A stretch of DNA of 64,000 nt from Streptomyces yatensis (GTDB lineage: Bacteria > Actinomycetota > Actinomycetes > Streptomycetales > Streptomycetaceae): positions 2,790,001-2,854,000 of the forward strand of contig NZ_CP072941.1 of assembly GCF_018069625.1 (NCBI RefSeq), in the 5' to 3' direction. Under the pieces are notes generated by a model. That model was not told the DNA's origin, searched no databases, and worked only from the letters and a program-made list of their open reading frames with translations. Position numbers and translations under genes: made by a program. Position 1 is the stretch's first letter. Every line of letters begins with the position of its first letter. This document shows positions 35,564 through 45,380 of this stretch, one piece after another.

Positions 35564-36649
35564 ATGTCCGCTGAGGCGGACCGAAAGGGAGGTTCCCCGA
35601 TGAATCCACGGGAACGGCAGGACTGGCGGCTGTTCCGGGGGGACGGCGTGCCCCGGCGCGTGGAGATGCCGCCCGCCCCGCCGTGGCGCCGCTTCGGCGG
35701 CGGGGAGCGGACGGCCCCCGGCGGTGACGGAGAGCGGGCAGCCCCCGGCGGTGACGGAGAGCGGACGGCCCCCGGCGGGGACGGGGAACGGGCGCCGTCC
35801 GCTTCCGGTTCCGCGGGCCCGGCGCCGTATCTCATCTCGCCCGAACACGCCGACGTGGTCAACGCCGCCCTCCATCTGCGGCGCCCGCTGCTCGTCACCG
35901 GCAGCCCGGGGACCGGCAAGTCCTCGCTCGCGCGGGCGGTCGCGCATGAGATGGGTCTGGGCGAGGTGCTGCGCTGGCCGGTCAACAGCCGTTCCACCGT
36001 GCAGGACGCGCTCTACCGCTACGACGCGATCGGGCGGCTGCGCGAGACGGCCCTGACCCGCGACCGCGGCGAGACCGAGCCCGACATCGGCAGCTTCGTA
36101 CGGCTGGGACCGCTGGGCACCGCGCTGGTGCCGGACGAACGCCCCCGGGTGCTGCTGGTCGACGAACTCGACAAGGGCGATGTCGACCTGCCGAACGACC
36201 TGCTGACCGTCTTCGAGGAGGGCGAGTTCGAGATCCCCGAGCTGGCCCGGCTGCCGGAGGACCAGTCGGTGGTGGAGGTGCTCACCGCACGGGCGGGCGA
36301 GCGGGCCACGGTGCGTCGGGGCCGGCTGGTGTGCGAGGAGTTCCCGGTCGTGGTGATCACCAGCAACGGTGAGCGCGACTTTCCGCCCGCCTTCCTGCGC
36401 CGCTGCGTACGGCTGGAGTTGCCCACCCCCGACGAGGGGCGGCTGCGGGCGATCGTCACCGCGCACCTGGGGGACGACGCGCTGGAGGAGGTCGATCAGT
36501 TGCTGGACGCCTTCCTCCGTCGACGCGCGGCCCGCGAGCTGGCGACCGATCAGCTGCTGAACGCCGTGTTCCTGCGGGCGGGCGGCATGGACGTGACGGC
36601 GGACGGGCTCCTGGAAGCGGTGCTGCACCGGCTGGGCGGGGCGGTGTAA
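35564..36649 (+). CDS. MoxR-family AAA+ ATPase
   Basis: A 361-residue ATPase. Walker A is GSPGTGKSS (residues 113-121), Walker B VLLVDELDKGD, sensor 1 VVVITSNGERDFPPAFLRRC with the arginine finger, then a lid with AARELATDQLLNAVF. MoxR proteins remodel or activate vWA partners, here the next gene, 6 bp downstream. AGGAGG lies 6 nt before the ATG at 35564; a second in-frame ATG at 35600 also has a GGGAGG site. Residues 47-73 are three 9-residue repeats (GERTAPGGD), apparently a flexible linker. Confidence 0.9.
   Translation: MSAEADRKGGSPMNPRERQDWRLFRGDGVPRRVEMPPAPPWRRFGGGERTAPGGDGERAAPGGDGERTAPGGDGERAPSASGSAGPAPYLISPEHADVVNAALHLRRPLLVTGSPGTGKSSLARAVAHEMGLGEVLRWPVNSRSTVQDALYRYDAIGRLRETALTRDRGETEPDIGSFVRLGPLGTALVPDERPRVLLVDELDKGDVDLPNDLLTVFEEGEFEIPELARLPEDQSVVEVLTARAGERATVRRGRLVCEEFPVVVITSNGERDFPPAFLRRCVRLELPTPDEGRLRAIVTAHLGDDALEEVDQLLDAFLRRRAARELATDQLLNAVFLRAGGMDVTADGLLEAVLHRLGGAV
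35702..35782 (+). repeat. Three 27-bp in-frame tandem repeats in the MoxR gene
   Basis: Three 27-bp units encode GERTAPGGD, GERAAPGGD and GERTAPGGD, followed by a partial fourth (GERAP). They precede the AAA+ core. Confidence 0.9.
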
Positions 36650-36655
36650 CGACGC

Positions 36656-39600
36656 ATGAGCCGGGGTGACGCGAGGCGGGGTGACGCCGCGGGGCAGCGC
36701 GGCGGAGGGCGGTTGGGGCGGCTCGATGAGGCCGTGGGGCTCCTCGCCTCCAGCGGTCTCGCACTCTCCAGGGAGGAGCTGCTCGACGCGCTCTGGCTGG
36801 CCGGCCGGCTGCCCGAGGACGATGCGGAGCGGGCGCCCCTGGCCCGCGCGGTGACAGATGGCGGGACGGCACTGCCCGCCGAGCCGCCCGTACCCACCCA
36901 CTCCTCCGCCGCCACGGCCTCCCCCGCCACGCCCGCCCACCGGACCCCCGAGCCGACCGCCCGACCGGCCACGCCCGCCCCTCTCCCGCAGCGGGCCGAT
37001 CACTCCGCACCCGGCGTCCAGCCGCCGGACCCCGTCGAGGCGCACCCGGACGATCCGCCGGACCAGCCCCGCCCCCGCCCGCGTCGCGATCAGCGGCTGC
37101 GCGGCCTGTACGGCGGAAGCCAGGGCCCCGATACGGAAGGGGCGCCCGACGCGCGGCGGGCGCTGCCGCTGCGCGTGCCCGAGGACAAGGCGCTGCGCCA
37201 GGAGCTGTCCATCGGCCGTGCCCTGCGCCCGCTGAAACAGCACCGCCCCAATCCGCTCAAGCGGGAGTTCGACGAGGCGGCCACCGCCACGGCGCTGGCC
37301 GAGACCGGTCTGCCGGACGTGGTGACCCGCCCCGCCCGCGAGCGCTGGCTCGATCTCGCGCTCGTCATCGACGACGGGATGTCGATGCTGCTGTGGCGGC
37401 GGCTCGCCGTCGAACTGCGCACCGTGCTGCAGCGCTCGGGCGCGTTCCGCGTCGTGCGGGTGCTGGGCCTGCACACACGCGGCGCCGACGCCCCCGCGCT
37501 GCGCGCCCGCCCCTACGCCCCGGACGCGCCCCGGCTCCCCACGACGGCGCTCTCGGACCCCTCCGGGCACACGCTGGTGCTCGTGGTGAGCGACGGGGTG
37601 GGGGCCGCGTGGCGGGACGGGCGGATGGGGCAGGTGCTGGCGCGCTGGGCGGGGGTCGGCCCCACGGCGGTGGTGCACGCGCTGCCGCCCCGGCTGTGGG
37701 AGGGCTCCGGGATCCGGGCGCGGCGCTGGCAGGTGCGGACCCGCAGACCGGGCTCGGCCAATACGGACTGGACGGTCGCGGATCCGGTGCTGCCCGCCGC
37801 CCTGGCGCGGTTCGAGGGGGTGCCGGTGCCGGTGCTGGAACCGGACGCCGGACCGCTGGCCGACTGGGCCCGGCTGATCGCCTCCGCGAGCGGTACGGCG
37901 GTCCTGCCGCTGCTGGACCCGGGGCGCGGCGGCCCCCAGCCCGCCCGGGCCGCCACCGCCCCGGACCCGGCCGCCGCCCCCACCGTCCCCGGCCCGGCCG
38001 CCACCCCGACCCCGGCCGATGAGCTGAGCCGGGTGCAGCGCTTCCGGGACGCGGCGTCCCCGGAGGCGTACCGGCTGGCGGCCCATCTGGCCGCCGTGGC
38101 CCCGCTGCCGGTGCCGGTGATGCGGATGGTGCAGAAGGCGGTGGACGGCCGGACCGACACCGGACGTCTCGCCGAGGTGTTCCTGGGCGGCCTGATGCGC
38201 CCCGTCGCACCGCCCGCCTCGGCGGGACCGGACCCACTGCCGCCCGAACACCGTCCCTTCGCCTTCGCCGACGCGGCACAGCGGGCGCTGCTGGGCGCGG
38301 TACCGCTATCCGAACTGGTCGCGACCAGCAAGCTGATCGGCCGTCGCCTTGAGCAACTGGCCGGCCGCTCCCCCGACTTCCCGGCCTGGCTGGCCGACGC
38401 CCGCGGCACCGACCGGCTTCCGGCCGGCGCCCGGCCGTTCAGCGCGGTGGAGCGACGGCTGGCGGCCCGGCTGGGGGCGCCGTCGCTGTCGTCGGCGTTC
38501 GCGACCCGTACGGCGGCGCTGGCGTGGCGCCGCTTGGAGCCCGATGATCCGGGCACGATCGGTCCGTACCGGCTGACGATGGCCGGACCACCGGGAGCGC
38601 GGCTCAATCCGTATCTGGGCCGGGACGCATACGACGCGGAGGCCGTCGTCCAGGTGGCCCGGCGTCTGAGTGGCCGGCAGGCCGCCGACCTGCTGGCGGT
38701 GGAGGCGGAGGCGCTGCGCCGGATGGACGGCCGCTACGCCCGCCGTCTGCTGCGCGAGGGGCTGAACGACGACGTTCCGTGGATCGCGGAAGAAGCCTTC
38801 ATCGGGGAACGGCTGGACTTCGTCCTACGCGGCGACGCCGAGCAGTGGGAGGACCGGCAGGACGACGCCCTCCTTACCAGTCCCGGGCGTTGGGACGGCC
38901 ATACCGCCCTCGCACTCGCCCGCAAGGTCGCGGACGCGGTGCGGATCTCCGAGGCCGCGCGGATGGTGCACGGCGGCCTCAGCATCAGCACCGTGCATAT
39001 CGCCGGTGAGGACGTCCTCCTGACCGGCTGGTCGTCGGCCACCATCGACGGGATGGCGTCCCCGGCGTCCGCCGGTGGCCGCCCGCCGACCTCCAAGGAT
39101 GTCGTCGGTGCGCTGGGCGACATCCTGCTGTGCCTCGGCGGCGGGGCGCTGGCGCGTCACCCTGCCCCGGGGCTGTATTTCATGCCGCGCTGGAGCGGTG
39201 CCGTCTGGGAACCACTCCGCGCCGTGGTGATGGCATGCCGGGAGAACCCCGTCCACCACACCGCACGTGGGATCTGGGAGTTCCTCATGGACTTCCGGCC
39301 GGACGGCGCGCCACCGAATGCCCGCGCCGGGCAACCCCGGCCGCGCCCCGAGCACCCCACCGCCTGCCCGCTGTGCGGCAGTCCGCTGGCCCCGGACGAC
39401 CGCTTCTGCGACACCTGCGGTGGGGATGTGTCGACGGCCCCACCCTCCTCGGCGCCGCCCGACCCCGCTCCCGCCCCCCGCCCGGAGCCCGAGAACACCC
39501 TGCCGACGATCAACGCCTATCGGGCGTACCGCAGGCTGGGCGGCAGTCGGGGGTACGGCGTCTATCTGGCCCGGCGGCCGGGCGCCTCGAACGATGTGGT

Positions 39601-41212
39601 GATACGCGTCGCCCCCGGCGGCACCGCCCAGGGCATCGGGCGACGGCTGCGGGCCGAGGCGGAGGCGCTGCGGCAGATGGCCGGGCACTACGCCCCCCGG
39701 CTCCTCCTCGACGCTTCCTCGCTCAACCCTCCGGGGCTCGTGGTGGAATGCGTCCGGCTCCCCGACGACTCCCCGGCACCGCCGCTCTCCTCGCTCCTGG
39801 GCCGAAGGCCCGACGGCTCCCCCCTGTTGGACGCCGTGCGGGCCGCCACCATCGGCCTCCGCATCGCCGAGGCGGTGAACATGTGCTCGCTGAAGGGCGT
39901 CGCGCCAGGGCCGCTCACGGCGGACACCGTGCTCGTCACCGACAGCACGGTGAAGCTGATCGGCTGGACCGACGCGAGCGTCAACGCCCGCCTTCCGGGC
40001 GCCCCCGCCTCCGCGGACAGCGTCTACGCGATGGGCGAGATCCTCCGCGCCCTGAGCGACGCGCAGCCGACCGGTGACCTCGTCCGCACCATGGACCTGT
40101 GGCGCAATCCCCAACTGCTCTCGACCATCTCCGCCTGTCTGGACGACCGGCCGGGCAGGCGACCCTCGGCGGGGCGGGTGGCGGACGTCTTCGTCCAGTG
40201 CCTGACGGCCACGCCGACCTTCGCCCCCACGTCGTACGAGTCCGTGTCGACGGACGCCCAACTCCCGGACGACCCGGCGCCGGACACGTCCGTCCCCGGC
40301 CCTGAGGTGCCGCTTCCGGAGCAACCCGAGGCCCCGCCCGCCCGCGCCGCACGCCCCAGCCGCCTGACGGCCATTCTCCGGAACGCCGGATTCGGCAGAA
40401 GTGCCCGGCGGCAACGCAGACGGGAGGCGATCCTGAGGGACCTGACGGTCTGCCACCGCATCGCGGTGATCAGCCACCCGATCGGGGTCGGGCGGACCGC
40501 CACGACCCTCGCGCTCGGCGCCATCTTCGCGAGCGAGCGCGAGGAGCGCGTCCTCGCGGTCGACGCGATCCCCGGCGGCCGGGGTCTCACCCGTCGCGTT
40601 CATCACGAGACCGGGGCGACCATACGTGATCTGGCGCACAGTGATCCGCTTCCCGACGACTATCCGTCCCTGGAGCCATTCACCACACGGAAGCCGTCCG
40701 GACTCGAGATCCTCGCGGGGGACTATGACCTACGGAGTCACGGAACCCGGCGAGTCCCGATCACCAACGAGGAGTACCGCCGCGTCATCGGGGCGCTGAG
40801 CAGGCACTACGCGATCATTCTCGCCGACTCGGACGCCGACGCGTCCCACACCGGCATGCGGGGCGTGATCGACCTCGCCGACCAGCTGATCATCGTCACC
40901 ACCCCGTCCGCGGAACTCACGAACAGCGCGCACACGATCCTGGACCGGCTGGCCGGGGACGGCCGCGCGGACCTGGTACGAAACGCCATCACCGTGATCA
41001 GCACATCACACGAGACGTCCCAGCCCGACCCGAGAGAAGACCCGGTCACGGAGTTCCGGGCCCGTTGCCGCGACGTGGTCGTCGTGCCGTACGACGACCA
41101 TGTGGCCGCCGGGAGGGAAATCGACCTCGCACAGCTGACGCCCAGGACCTTCGACGCCTACCTCGATCTCGCGGCGCTGGTCGCGGAGGGGTTCCCCGGG
41201 GCCGGGACATAG
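36656..41212 (+). CDS. Giant SAV_2336/vWA-like, double pseudokinase, zinc-ribbon, ParA-like protein
   Basis: A 1518-residue protein, third member of the MoxR-VMAP set. Residues 20-60 are a helical SAV_2336-type N-terminus; 70-145 are Pro-rich; about 228-420 are a vWA-like domain with a degenerate metal site (D239-D-G-M-S243); 455-620 are helical. Residues about 626-880 and 950-1180 are kinase-like folds lacking HRD and DFG residues (TGW and IGW at the DFG place). Between them is a zinc ribbon, C904, C907, C918, C921. Residues about 1262-1515 are ParA/MinD-like, but the Walker A reads SHPIGVGRTA, with both lysines replaced (P1275, R1280). No transmembrane helix is seen. It probably scaffolds assembly of the protease effector. 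Confidence 0.85.
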   Translation: MSRGDARRGDAAGQRGGGRLGRLDEAVGLLASSGLALSREELLDALWLAGRLPEDDAERAPLARAVTDGGTALPAEPPVPTHSSAATASPATPAHRTPEPTARPATPAPLPQRADHSAPGVQPPDPVEAHPDDPPDQPRPRPRRDQRLRGLYGGSQGPDTEGAPDARRALPLRVPEDKALRQELSIGRALRPLKQHRPNPLKREFDEAATATALAETGLPDVVTRPARERWLDLALVIDDGMSMLLWRRLAVELRTVLQRSGAFRVVRVLGLHTRGADAPALRARPYAPDAPRLPTTALSDPSGHTLVLVVSDGVGAAWRDGRMGQVLARWAGVGPTAVVHALPPRLWEGSGIRARRWQVRTRRPGSANTDWTVADPVLPAALARFEGVPVPVLEPDAGPLADWARLIASASGTAVLPLLDPGRGGPQPARAATAPDPAAAPTVPGPAATPTPADELSRVQRFRDAASPEAYRLAAHLAAVAPLPVPVMRMVQKAVDGRTDTGRLAEVFLGGLMRPVAPPASAGPDPLPPEHRPFAFADAAQRALLGAVPLSELVATSKLIGRRLEQLAGRSPDFPAWLADARGTDRLPAGARPFSAVERRLAARLGAPSLSSAFATRTAALAWRRLEPDDPGTIGPYRLTMAGPPGARLNPYLGRDAYDAEAVVQVARRLSGRQAADLLAVEAEALRRMDGRYARRLLREGLNDDVPWIAEEAFIGERLDFVLRGDAEQWEDRQDDALLTSPGRWDGHTALALARKVADAVRISEAARMVHGGLSISTVHIAGEDVLLTGWSSATIDGMASPASAGGRPPTSKDVVGALGDILLCLGGGALARHPAPGLYFMPRWSGAVWEPLRAVVMACRENPVHHTARGIWEFLMDFRPDGAPPNARAGQPRPRPEHPTACPLCGSPLAPDDRFCDTCGGDVSTAPPSSAPPDPAPAPRPEPENTLPTINAYRAYRRLGGSRGYGVYLARRPGASNDVVIRVAPGGTAQGIGRRLRAEAEALRQMAGHYAPRLLLDASSLNPPGLVVECVRLPDDSPAPPLSSLLGRRPDGSPLLDAVRAATIGLRIAEAVNMCSLKGVAPGPLTADTVLVTDSTVKLIGWTDASVNARLPGAPASADSVYAMGEILRALSDAQPTGDLVRTMDLWRNPQLLSTISACLDDRPGRRPSAGRVADVFVQCLTATPTFAPTSYESVSTDAQLPDDPAPDTSVPGPEVPLPEQPEAPPARAARPSRLTAILRNAGFGRSARRQRRREAILRDLTVCHRIAVISHPIGVGRTATTLALGAIFASEREERVLAVDAIPGGRGLTRRVHHETGATIRDLAHSDPLPDDYPSLEPFTTRKPSGLEILAGDYDLRSHGTRRVPITNEEYRRVIGALSRHYAIILADSDADASHTGMRGVIDLADQLIIVTTPSAELTNSAHTILDRLAGDGRADLVRNAITVISTSHETSQPDPREDPVTEFRARCRDVVVVPYDDHVAAGREIDLAQLTPRTFDAYLDLAALVAEGFPGAGT

Positions 41213-41242
41213 CGCCCGCCGTGAGGGCCTATCCTCTACGCC

Positions 41243-42175
41243 ATGTCCGCCGATTTGATCCGCATCGTCTCCCGCTCCTCCCCCATGGCCCTCGCCCAGG
41301 TCGAGCGGGTCCGCGCCGAGCTGGCCGCGCTGCGGCCGGGCATCCGTACGGAGGTCGTGCCGGTCACCACCTCAGGGGACCGCTGGATGGGCGATCTGTC
41401 GAAGCTGGGCGGGAAGGGGGCGTTCACCAAGGAGGTGGACGCCGCGCTGCTGGCGGGCGAGGCGGACCTCGCGGTGCACTGCATCAAGGACGTGCCCGCC
41501 GACCGGCCGCTGCCCGCGGGCACGGTCTTCGCCGCCTACCTCAAGCGGGACGACATCCGCGACGCCGTGATCCACCCCGAGGGGCTGACCCTCGACGAGA
41601 TGCCCGCGGGGTCCCGGATCGGCACCTCCTCCGTCCGCCGCATCGCCCAGCTGGCCATCACCCACCCGGAGCTGGAGTGCGTGCCGATGCGCGGCAACGC
41701 CAACCGCCGGCTGGAGAAGCTGGACGCGGGCGAGTGCGAGGCGCTGATGCTGGCCGTCTCGGGGCTGGAGCGGATCGGCCGCACGGACCGGATCAGCGAG
41801 ATCCTGCCGGTGGACACCATGTGCCCGCCGATCGGGGCCGGGGTGCTGGGGCTGCAGTGCCGCGAGGACGACACCGAGACGATCGACGCGGTGGCCGGGC
41901 TCGGCGACGCCGACGTCTGGAAGGAAATCAGCGCGGAGCGGATGCTGCTGCATGTGCTGCAGGGGCACTGCAACTCCCCCATCGCGGGCTACGCCAGGGC
42001 CGAGCGCGACGGCCGGCTCTCGCTGCGCGCCCGGGTCTTCAGCCCGGACGGCAAGACGGTGCTGGACGCCCACGAGTGGGCGGGCCCGCTGGACCCGGCC
42101 ACGCTGGGGACGTCGGTCGCGGTGGCGCTGCTGCGGCAGGGCGCCCGCGAGGTCATCGACACGATCCCGCACTGA
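41243..42175 (+). CDS. hemC: Hydroxymethylbilane synthase (porphobilinogen deaminase)
   Basis: A 310-residue cytosolic enzyme polymerising four porphobilinogens into hydroxymethylbilane for heme, siroheme and B12. The dipyrromethane cofactor attaches to C243 in [12 protein letters not shown]; the catalytic Asp is in HCIKDVP (usually HSMKDLP) and the substrate Arg in GTSSVRR. Full length. TATCCT at 41230-41235, 7 nt before the ATG, suggests a leaderless transcript. It stands alone, without hemA, hemB or hemD, so it may be a second copy beside a main hem operon elsewhere; B12 made with it would serve the mutase in this window. That link is inference. Confidence 0.92.
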   Translation: MSADLIRIVSRSSPMALAQVERVRAELAALRPGIRTEVVPVTTSGDRWMGDLSKLGGKGAFTKEVDAALLAGEADLAVHCIKDVPADRPLPAGTVFAAYLKRDDIRDAVIHPEGLTLDEMPAGSRIGTSSVRRIAQLAITHPELECVPMRGNANRRLEKLDAGECEALMLAVSGLERIGRTDRISEILPVDTMCPPIGAGVLGLQCREDDTETIDAVAGLGDADVWKEISAERMLLHVLQGHCNSPIAGYARAERDGRLSLRARVFSPDGKTVLDAHEWAGPLDPATLGTSVAVALLRQGAREVIDTIPH

Positions 42176-42209
42176 GGCGGGTTCCCGCCGCCGTCCGGGC
42201 CTCCGTGCC

Positions 42210-43631
42210 CTACCGCGCCCGCAGCCTCCGCCACACCGCCCGCGCCGCATGGTGCCCCGACATGCCGTGGACGCCGGGCCCCGGTGGGGTGGCGGAGGAG
42301 CACAGGAAGACCGCCGGGTGGGCGGTGGCGTACGGGACGCGGGCGAGCCCCGGCCGTATGACCGCCTGGATGCCCTCGAAGGCGCCGCAGGCGATGTCGC
42401 CGTCGATGTAGTTGGCGTTGCGCGCGGCGAGTTCGGGCGGTCCGGCCACCGCGCGGGCCAGGACGAGATCCCGGAAACCGGGGGCGAAGCGCTCGATCTG
42501 ACGCTCGATCACCTCGGTGGCGTCGCCCTTCCACCCGCTGGGCACATGGCCGTACGCCCAGAAGGTGTGCTTGCCCTCCGGGGCCCGTGAGGGGTCGAGC
42601 AGGGTCGGCTGAGAGGTGATCAGGAACGGCACGGAGGGGTCGCGCCCCTCGACGGCGGCCCGCAGCGCCGCGCCGATCTCGCCCGAGGTGGGGCCGACAT
42701 GGACGGTGCCCGCGCGCCGGGCCTCGGGCGCGGTCCACGGCACCGGGCCGGACATCGCGTAGTCGATTTTGAAGGCGCTGGCCCCGTAACGGTAGTGACG
42801 GTAGGCGTTGCCGAGACCGGCGATCCGGGCCAGGGCGCGCGGCGAGGTGTCGAAGATGTACGCGCGGGCTGGCGGCAGCTCGTCGAGCCGCTTGACCTCG
42901 GTGGAGACGTGGATCGTCCCGCCGTTCTCCCGTAGATACGCCCCCAGGGCGTCCACGATCGACTGGGAGCCGCCGCGCGGAATCGGCCAGCCGACCTCAT
43001 GGGCCGCCACGGCGAAGATCAGGGCGGGTCCGCCGGTGGCCGGCGCGCTGGTCGGCGCGATGGCGTGCCCGGCCAGCCCGGTGAACAGGGCGCGCGCCTT
43101 CTCGTCCCGGAAGCGCAGCGGCCCGGCGAGCAGCGAGACCGGCTGCAGCGCGTGCAGCCCGAAGCGGGCCCAGGTGATCGGGTCGCGGGGCACACCGTCC
43201 CAGGCGGTGCGCAGTACATCGGGGGCGAGGGTGGCCCATTTGCCCAGATAGGGCGCCAGCAGCCGGCGGTAGGTACCGGCGTCGCGCGGGCCGAGCGACC
43301 TGGCGGTCTCGCCGACCGAGCGGGCCAGCACCGCGGCCGAGCCGTCGGGGAAGGGGTGGGCCAGCGGCAGTTCGGGGTGGAGCCACTCCAGGCCGTGCCG
43401 GGCGAGCGGCATCCGCTCGAAGGCCGGGGAGCCGATGGCGAGGGGGTGCACGGCGGAGCAGGGGTCGTGCCGGAAGCCCGGGAGGGTCAGCTCTTCGGTG
43501 CGGGACCCCCCGCCGATGGTGTCCGCGGCCTCGAAGATCTCCACCGCACAGCCGCGGCGGGCGAGTTCGACGGCCGCGGTCAGCCCGTTCGGCCCGGCAC
43601 CCACAACGACCGCGTCGAGCATGGACGGCAC
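42210..43631 (-). CDS. FAD-dependent oxidoreductase, phytoene desaturase/CrtI-like
   Basis: A 473-residue flavoprotein. The N-terminal dinucleotide fold is [20 protein letters not shown] ending with the acidic [26 protein letters not shown] is the CrtI-type FAD-contacting helix, and [17 protein letters not shown] closes the FAD site. Family members desaturate or isomerise carotenoids and other lipids, but this subgroup is uncharacterised. ATGs at 43631 and 43622 are both possible. It is preceded by the inositol-phosphatase-like gene 36 bp upstream, with which it may be cotranscribed. Confidence 0.85.
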   Translation of the reverse strand: MPSMLDAVVVGAGPNGLTAAVELARRGCAVEIFEAADTIGGGSRTEELTLPGFRHDPCSAVHPLAIGSPAFERMPLARHGLEWLHPELPLAHPFPDGSAAVLARSVGETARSLGPRDAGTYRRLLAPYLGKWATLAPDVLRTAWDGVPRDPITWARFGLHALQPVSLLAGPLRFRDEKARALFTGLAGHAIAPTSAPATGGPALIFAVAAHEVGWPIPRGGSQSIVDALGAYLRENGGTIHVSTEVKRLDELPPARAYIFDTSPRALARIAGLGNAYRHYRYGASAFKIDYAMSGPVPWTAPEARRAGTVHVGPTSGEIGAALRAAVEGRDPSVPFLITSQPTLLDPSRAPEGKHTFWAYGHVPSGWKGDATEVIERQIERFAPGFRDLVLARAVAGPPELAARNANYIDGDIACGAFEGIQAVIRPGLARVPYATAHPAVFLCSSATPPGPGVHGMSGHHAARAVWRRLRAR

Positions 43632-43667
43632 CTCGGCCCCCTCGTCCTTGAGGAATCAGTGGAACGA

Positions 43668-44495
43668 TCAGCCGGCGGCGGCCAGCAAGCCCAGGATATG
43701 CGCAACGGTCGCCTCGTCCCTGGCCGCCGTGAAAGGAAGGGCATTGCCCCCGCTGATCCGGAACAGCTTGCCGTCGAGCGTGGCATGTGCCCCGCCCGCC
43801 TCACCGACCAGCAGCAGACCGGCGGCGTGGTCCCAGGCGTTCTCCCAGGTGAAGGCGACGGCGTCGAGCAGCCCCCGGGCCACGTTCAGATATTCCAGAC
43901 CGGCCGAACCGCAGGGGCGCACCTCAACTCCCGGCACCTGCAGGCCGGACAGGGCGCGCTTCTCCGCGTCGGTGGTGAAGTCGTAGTGGGAGACGGCGAC
44001 GTGGAGGACCGCGCCGGGCTCCGGGGAGCCGCAGTGGATCGGCTCGCCGTTCAGCAGCGCGCCTCCGCCACGGCGGGCGATGGCCATCTGGTCGAACACC
44101 GGGGCGTAGGTCCAGGACGCGAGGAGCTCTTCGCGGTGCGCGAGGGTGACCAGCGTCGCGAAGCCGGGGTCGCCGTGGACGAACTGCCGGGTGCCGTCGA
44201 CCGGGTCCACGATCCATACGGGTGCGTCGCCACCGAGGGCGGTGAGCACGGCCGGATCGGCGTGCACCGCCTCCTCGCCCACCACCACGGAGCCGGGCAG
44301 CAGCTTGGTGAGGGCGTCGGTCAGATGCTCCTCGGCCTGCCGGTCGGCGATGGTCACCAGGTCGTGCGGACCATTCTTCTCCACGATCTCGTGGGCGGCG
44401 AGCTGCCGGTAGCGCGGCATGACCTCGTCGGCGACCGCCGTGCGGATCGCCTCCTCCACCGCGCCGAGATCACCGGCGAGAAATTCATCGATCAT
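43668..44495 (-). CDS. Inositol monophosphatase family protein
   Basis: A 275-residue Mg- or Li-sensitive phosphatase-type protein. Metal ligands are in GEEAV and WIVDPVDGTRQFVHG; the C-terminal signature is WENAWDHAAGLLLVGEAGG. Substrates in this family include inositol phosphates, histidinol phosphate and 3'-phosphoadenylate; nothing here decides between them. The ATG at 44495 lacks a strong ribosome-binding site. It lies 36 bp upstream of the FAD oxidoreductase gene in the same direction. Confidence 0.88.
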   Translation of the reverse strand: MIDEFLAGDLGAVEEAIRTAVADEVMPRYRQLAAHEIVEKNGPHDLVTIADRQAEEHLTDALTKLLPGSVVVGEEAVHADPAVLTALGGDAPVWIVDPVDGTRQFVHGDPGFATLVTLAHREELLASWTYAPVFDQMAIARRGGGALLNGEPIHCGSPEPGAVLHVAVSHYDFTTDAEKRALSGLQVPGVEVRPCGSAGLEYLNVARGLLDAVAFTWENAWDHAAGLLLVGEAGGAHATLDGKLFRISGGNALPFTAARDEATVAHILGLLAAAG

Positions 44496-45380
44496 GCGTT
44501 CATCGAATCATGTCTCAGCGACGACAGATGGCATACCGGCTGCCGGACGATGTCATCGAGGTGAAGGGAGCGACCGCCGCAAATCCCCTTTCGACCGGCA
44601 TCCCGACCCACCCCGCCGACCCGCGGGTGCCGCGGGTGCCGCGGGGCCGCGGGGCCGCGGGGCCGCCGGGCCGCGGGGTTGCGGGGCCGCCAGGCCGCCG
44701 GGCCGCGGGATTGCGGGGCGCGGGGTTGCGGGGGCCGCCAGGCCGCCGGGCCGCCAGGCCGCCAGGCCGCGGGGTTGCGGGGCCGCGGGGTTGCGGGGCC
44801 GCCAGGCCGCGGGGCCGCGGGGCCGCCAGGCCGCCGGGCCGCCGGGCCGCCGGGCCGCGGGGCCGCGGGGCCGCCAGGCCGCCGGGCCGCGGGGCCGCGG
44901 GGCCGCCGGGCGGCGGGGCCGCGGGGCGCGTGAACGGGAACGGGAACGGGCGCGGTGCCGGACGCCGTGGGCCGCGCGCCTTGGGCGTGGTGCCGGACGC
45001 CGCGGGCGCGGTGCCGCATGCCGCAGCACGGCGCCGGACGCTGCGGGCGTGGTGCCGGACGCTGCGGGCACGGTGCCGGACGCCGCGGGCCGCGCGCAGT
45101 GCGAATGCCGCAGGCGCGGGAAGGGGTGCGGAACGGAAGCGTTGGCAGGCGTCGCGGCGCGGGTACGAGCGTCCCGCCGCGCGCCCGGGGCCCGGGAACG
45201 AGGACGCCGCGGGCGCGGGAACCGGCGCGGAGTCAGGCGCCGCGGGCGCGGAACGCAAGCGCTGCCGGACGCCCAGCGCCCGGGAACCAAGGCCGCGCCG
45301 CTGCGTGCCCGGGGCCCCGGAACGGACGCGCCGCCGTGCGCCAGGCGTGGCGCAGGACCACGCACGGCGCCTGGCAGGGG
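44496..45380. repeat. Extremely GC-rich low-complexity repeat region, no supported gene
   Basis: Positions 44634-44935 are made almost only of GGCCGCGGG, GGCCGCCAGGCC and GGCCGCCGGGCC blocks in irregular tandem order. Positions about 44945-45120 contain degenerate copies of GTGCCGGACGCTGCGGGC. Long ORFs exist in several frames but encode only Gly/Pro/Ala/Arg-rich repeats without ribosome-binding sites, so none is accepted. The start of the region (44496-44560) may hold the promoter of the inositol-phosphatase gene. Confidence 0.8.

Noticed and set aside
32641..35997. 1118-codon ORF on the minus strand
   Set aside because: It lies antisense to the Trypco and VMAP genes, shows no domain and reflects high-GC codon bias.
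35204..38251. 1015-codon minus ORF
   Set aside because: Shadow of the MoxR and giant genes; no recognisable domain.
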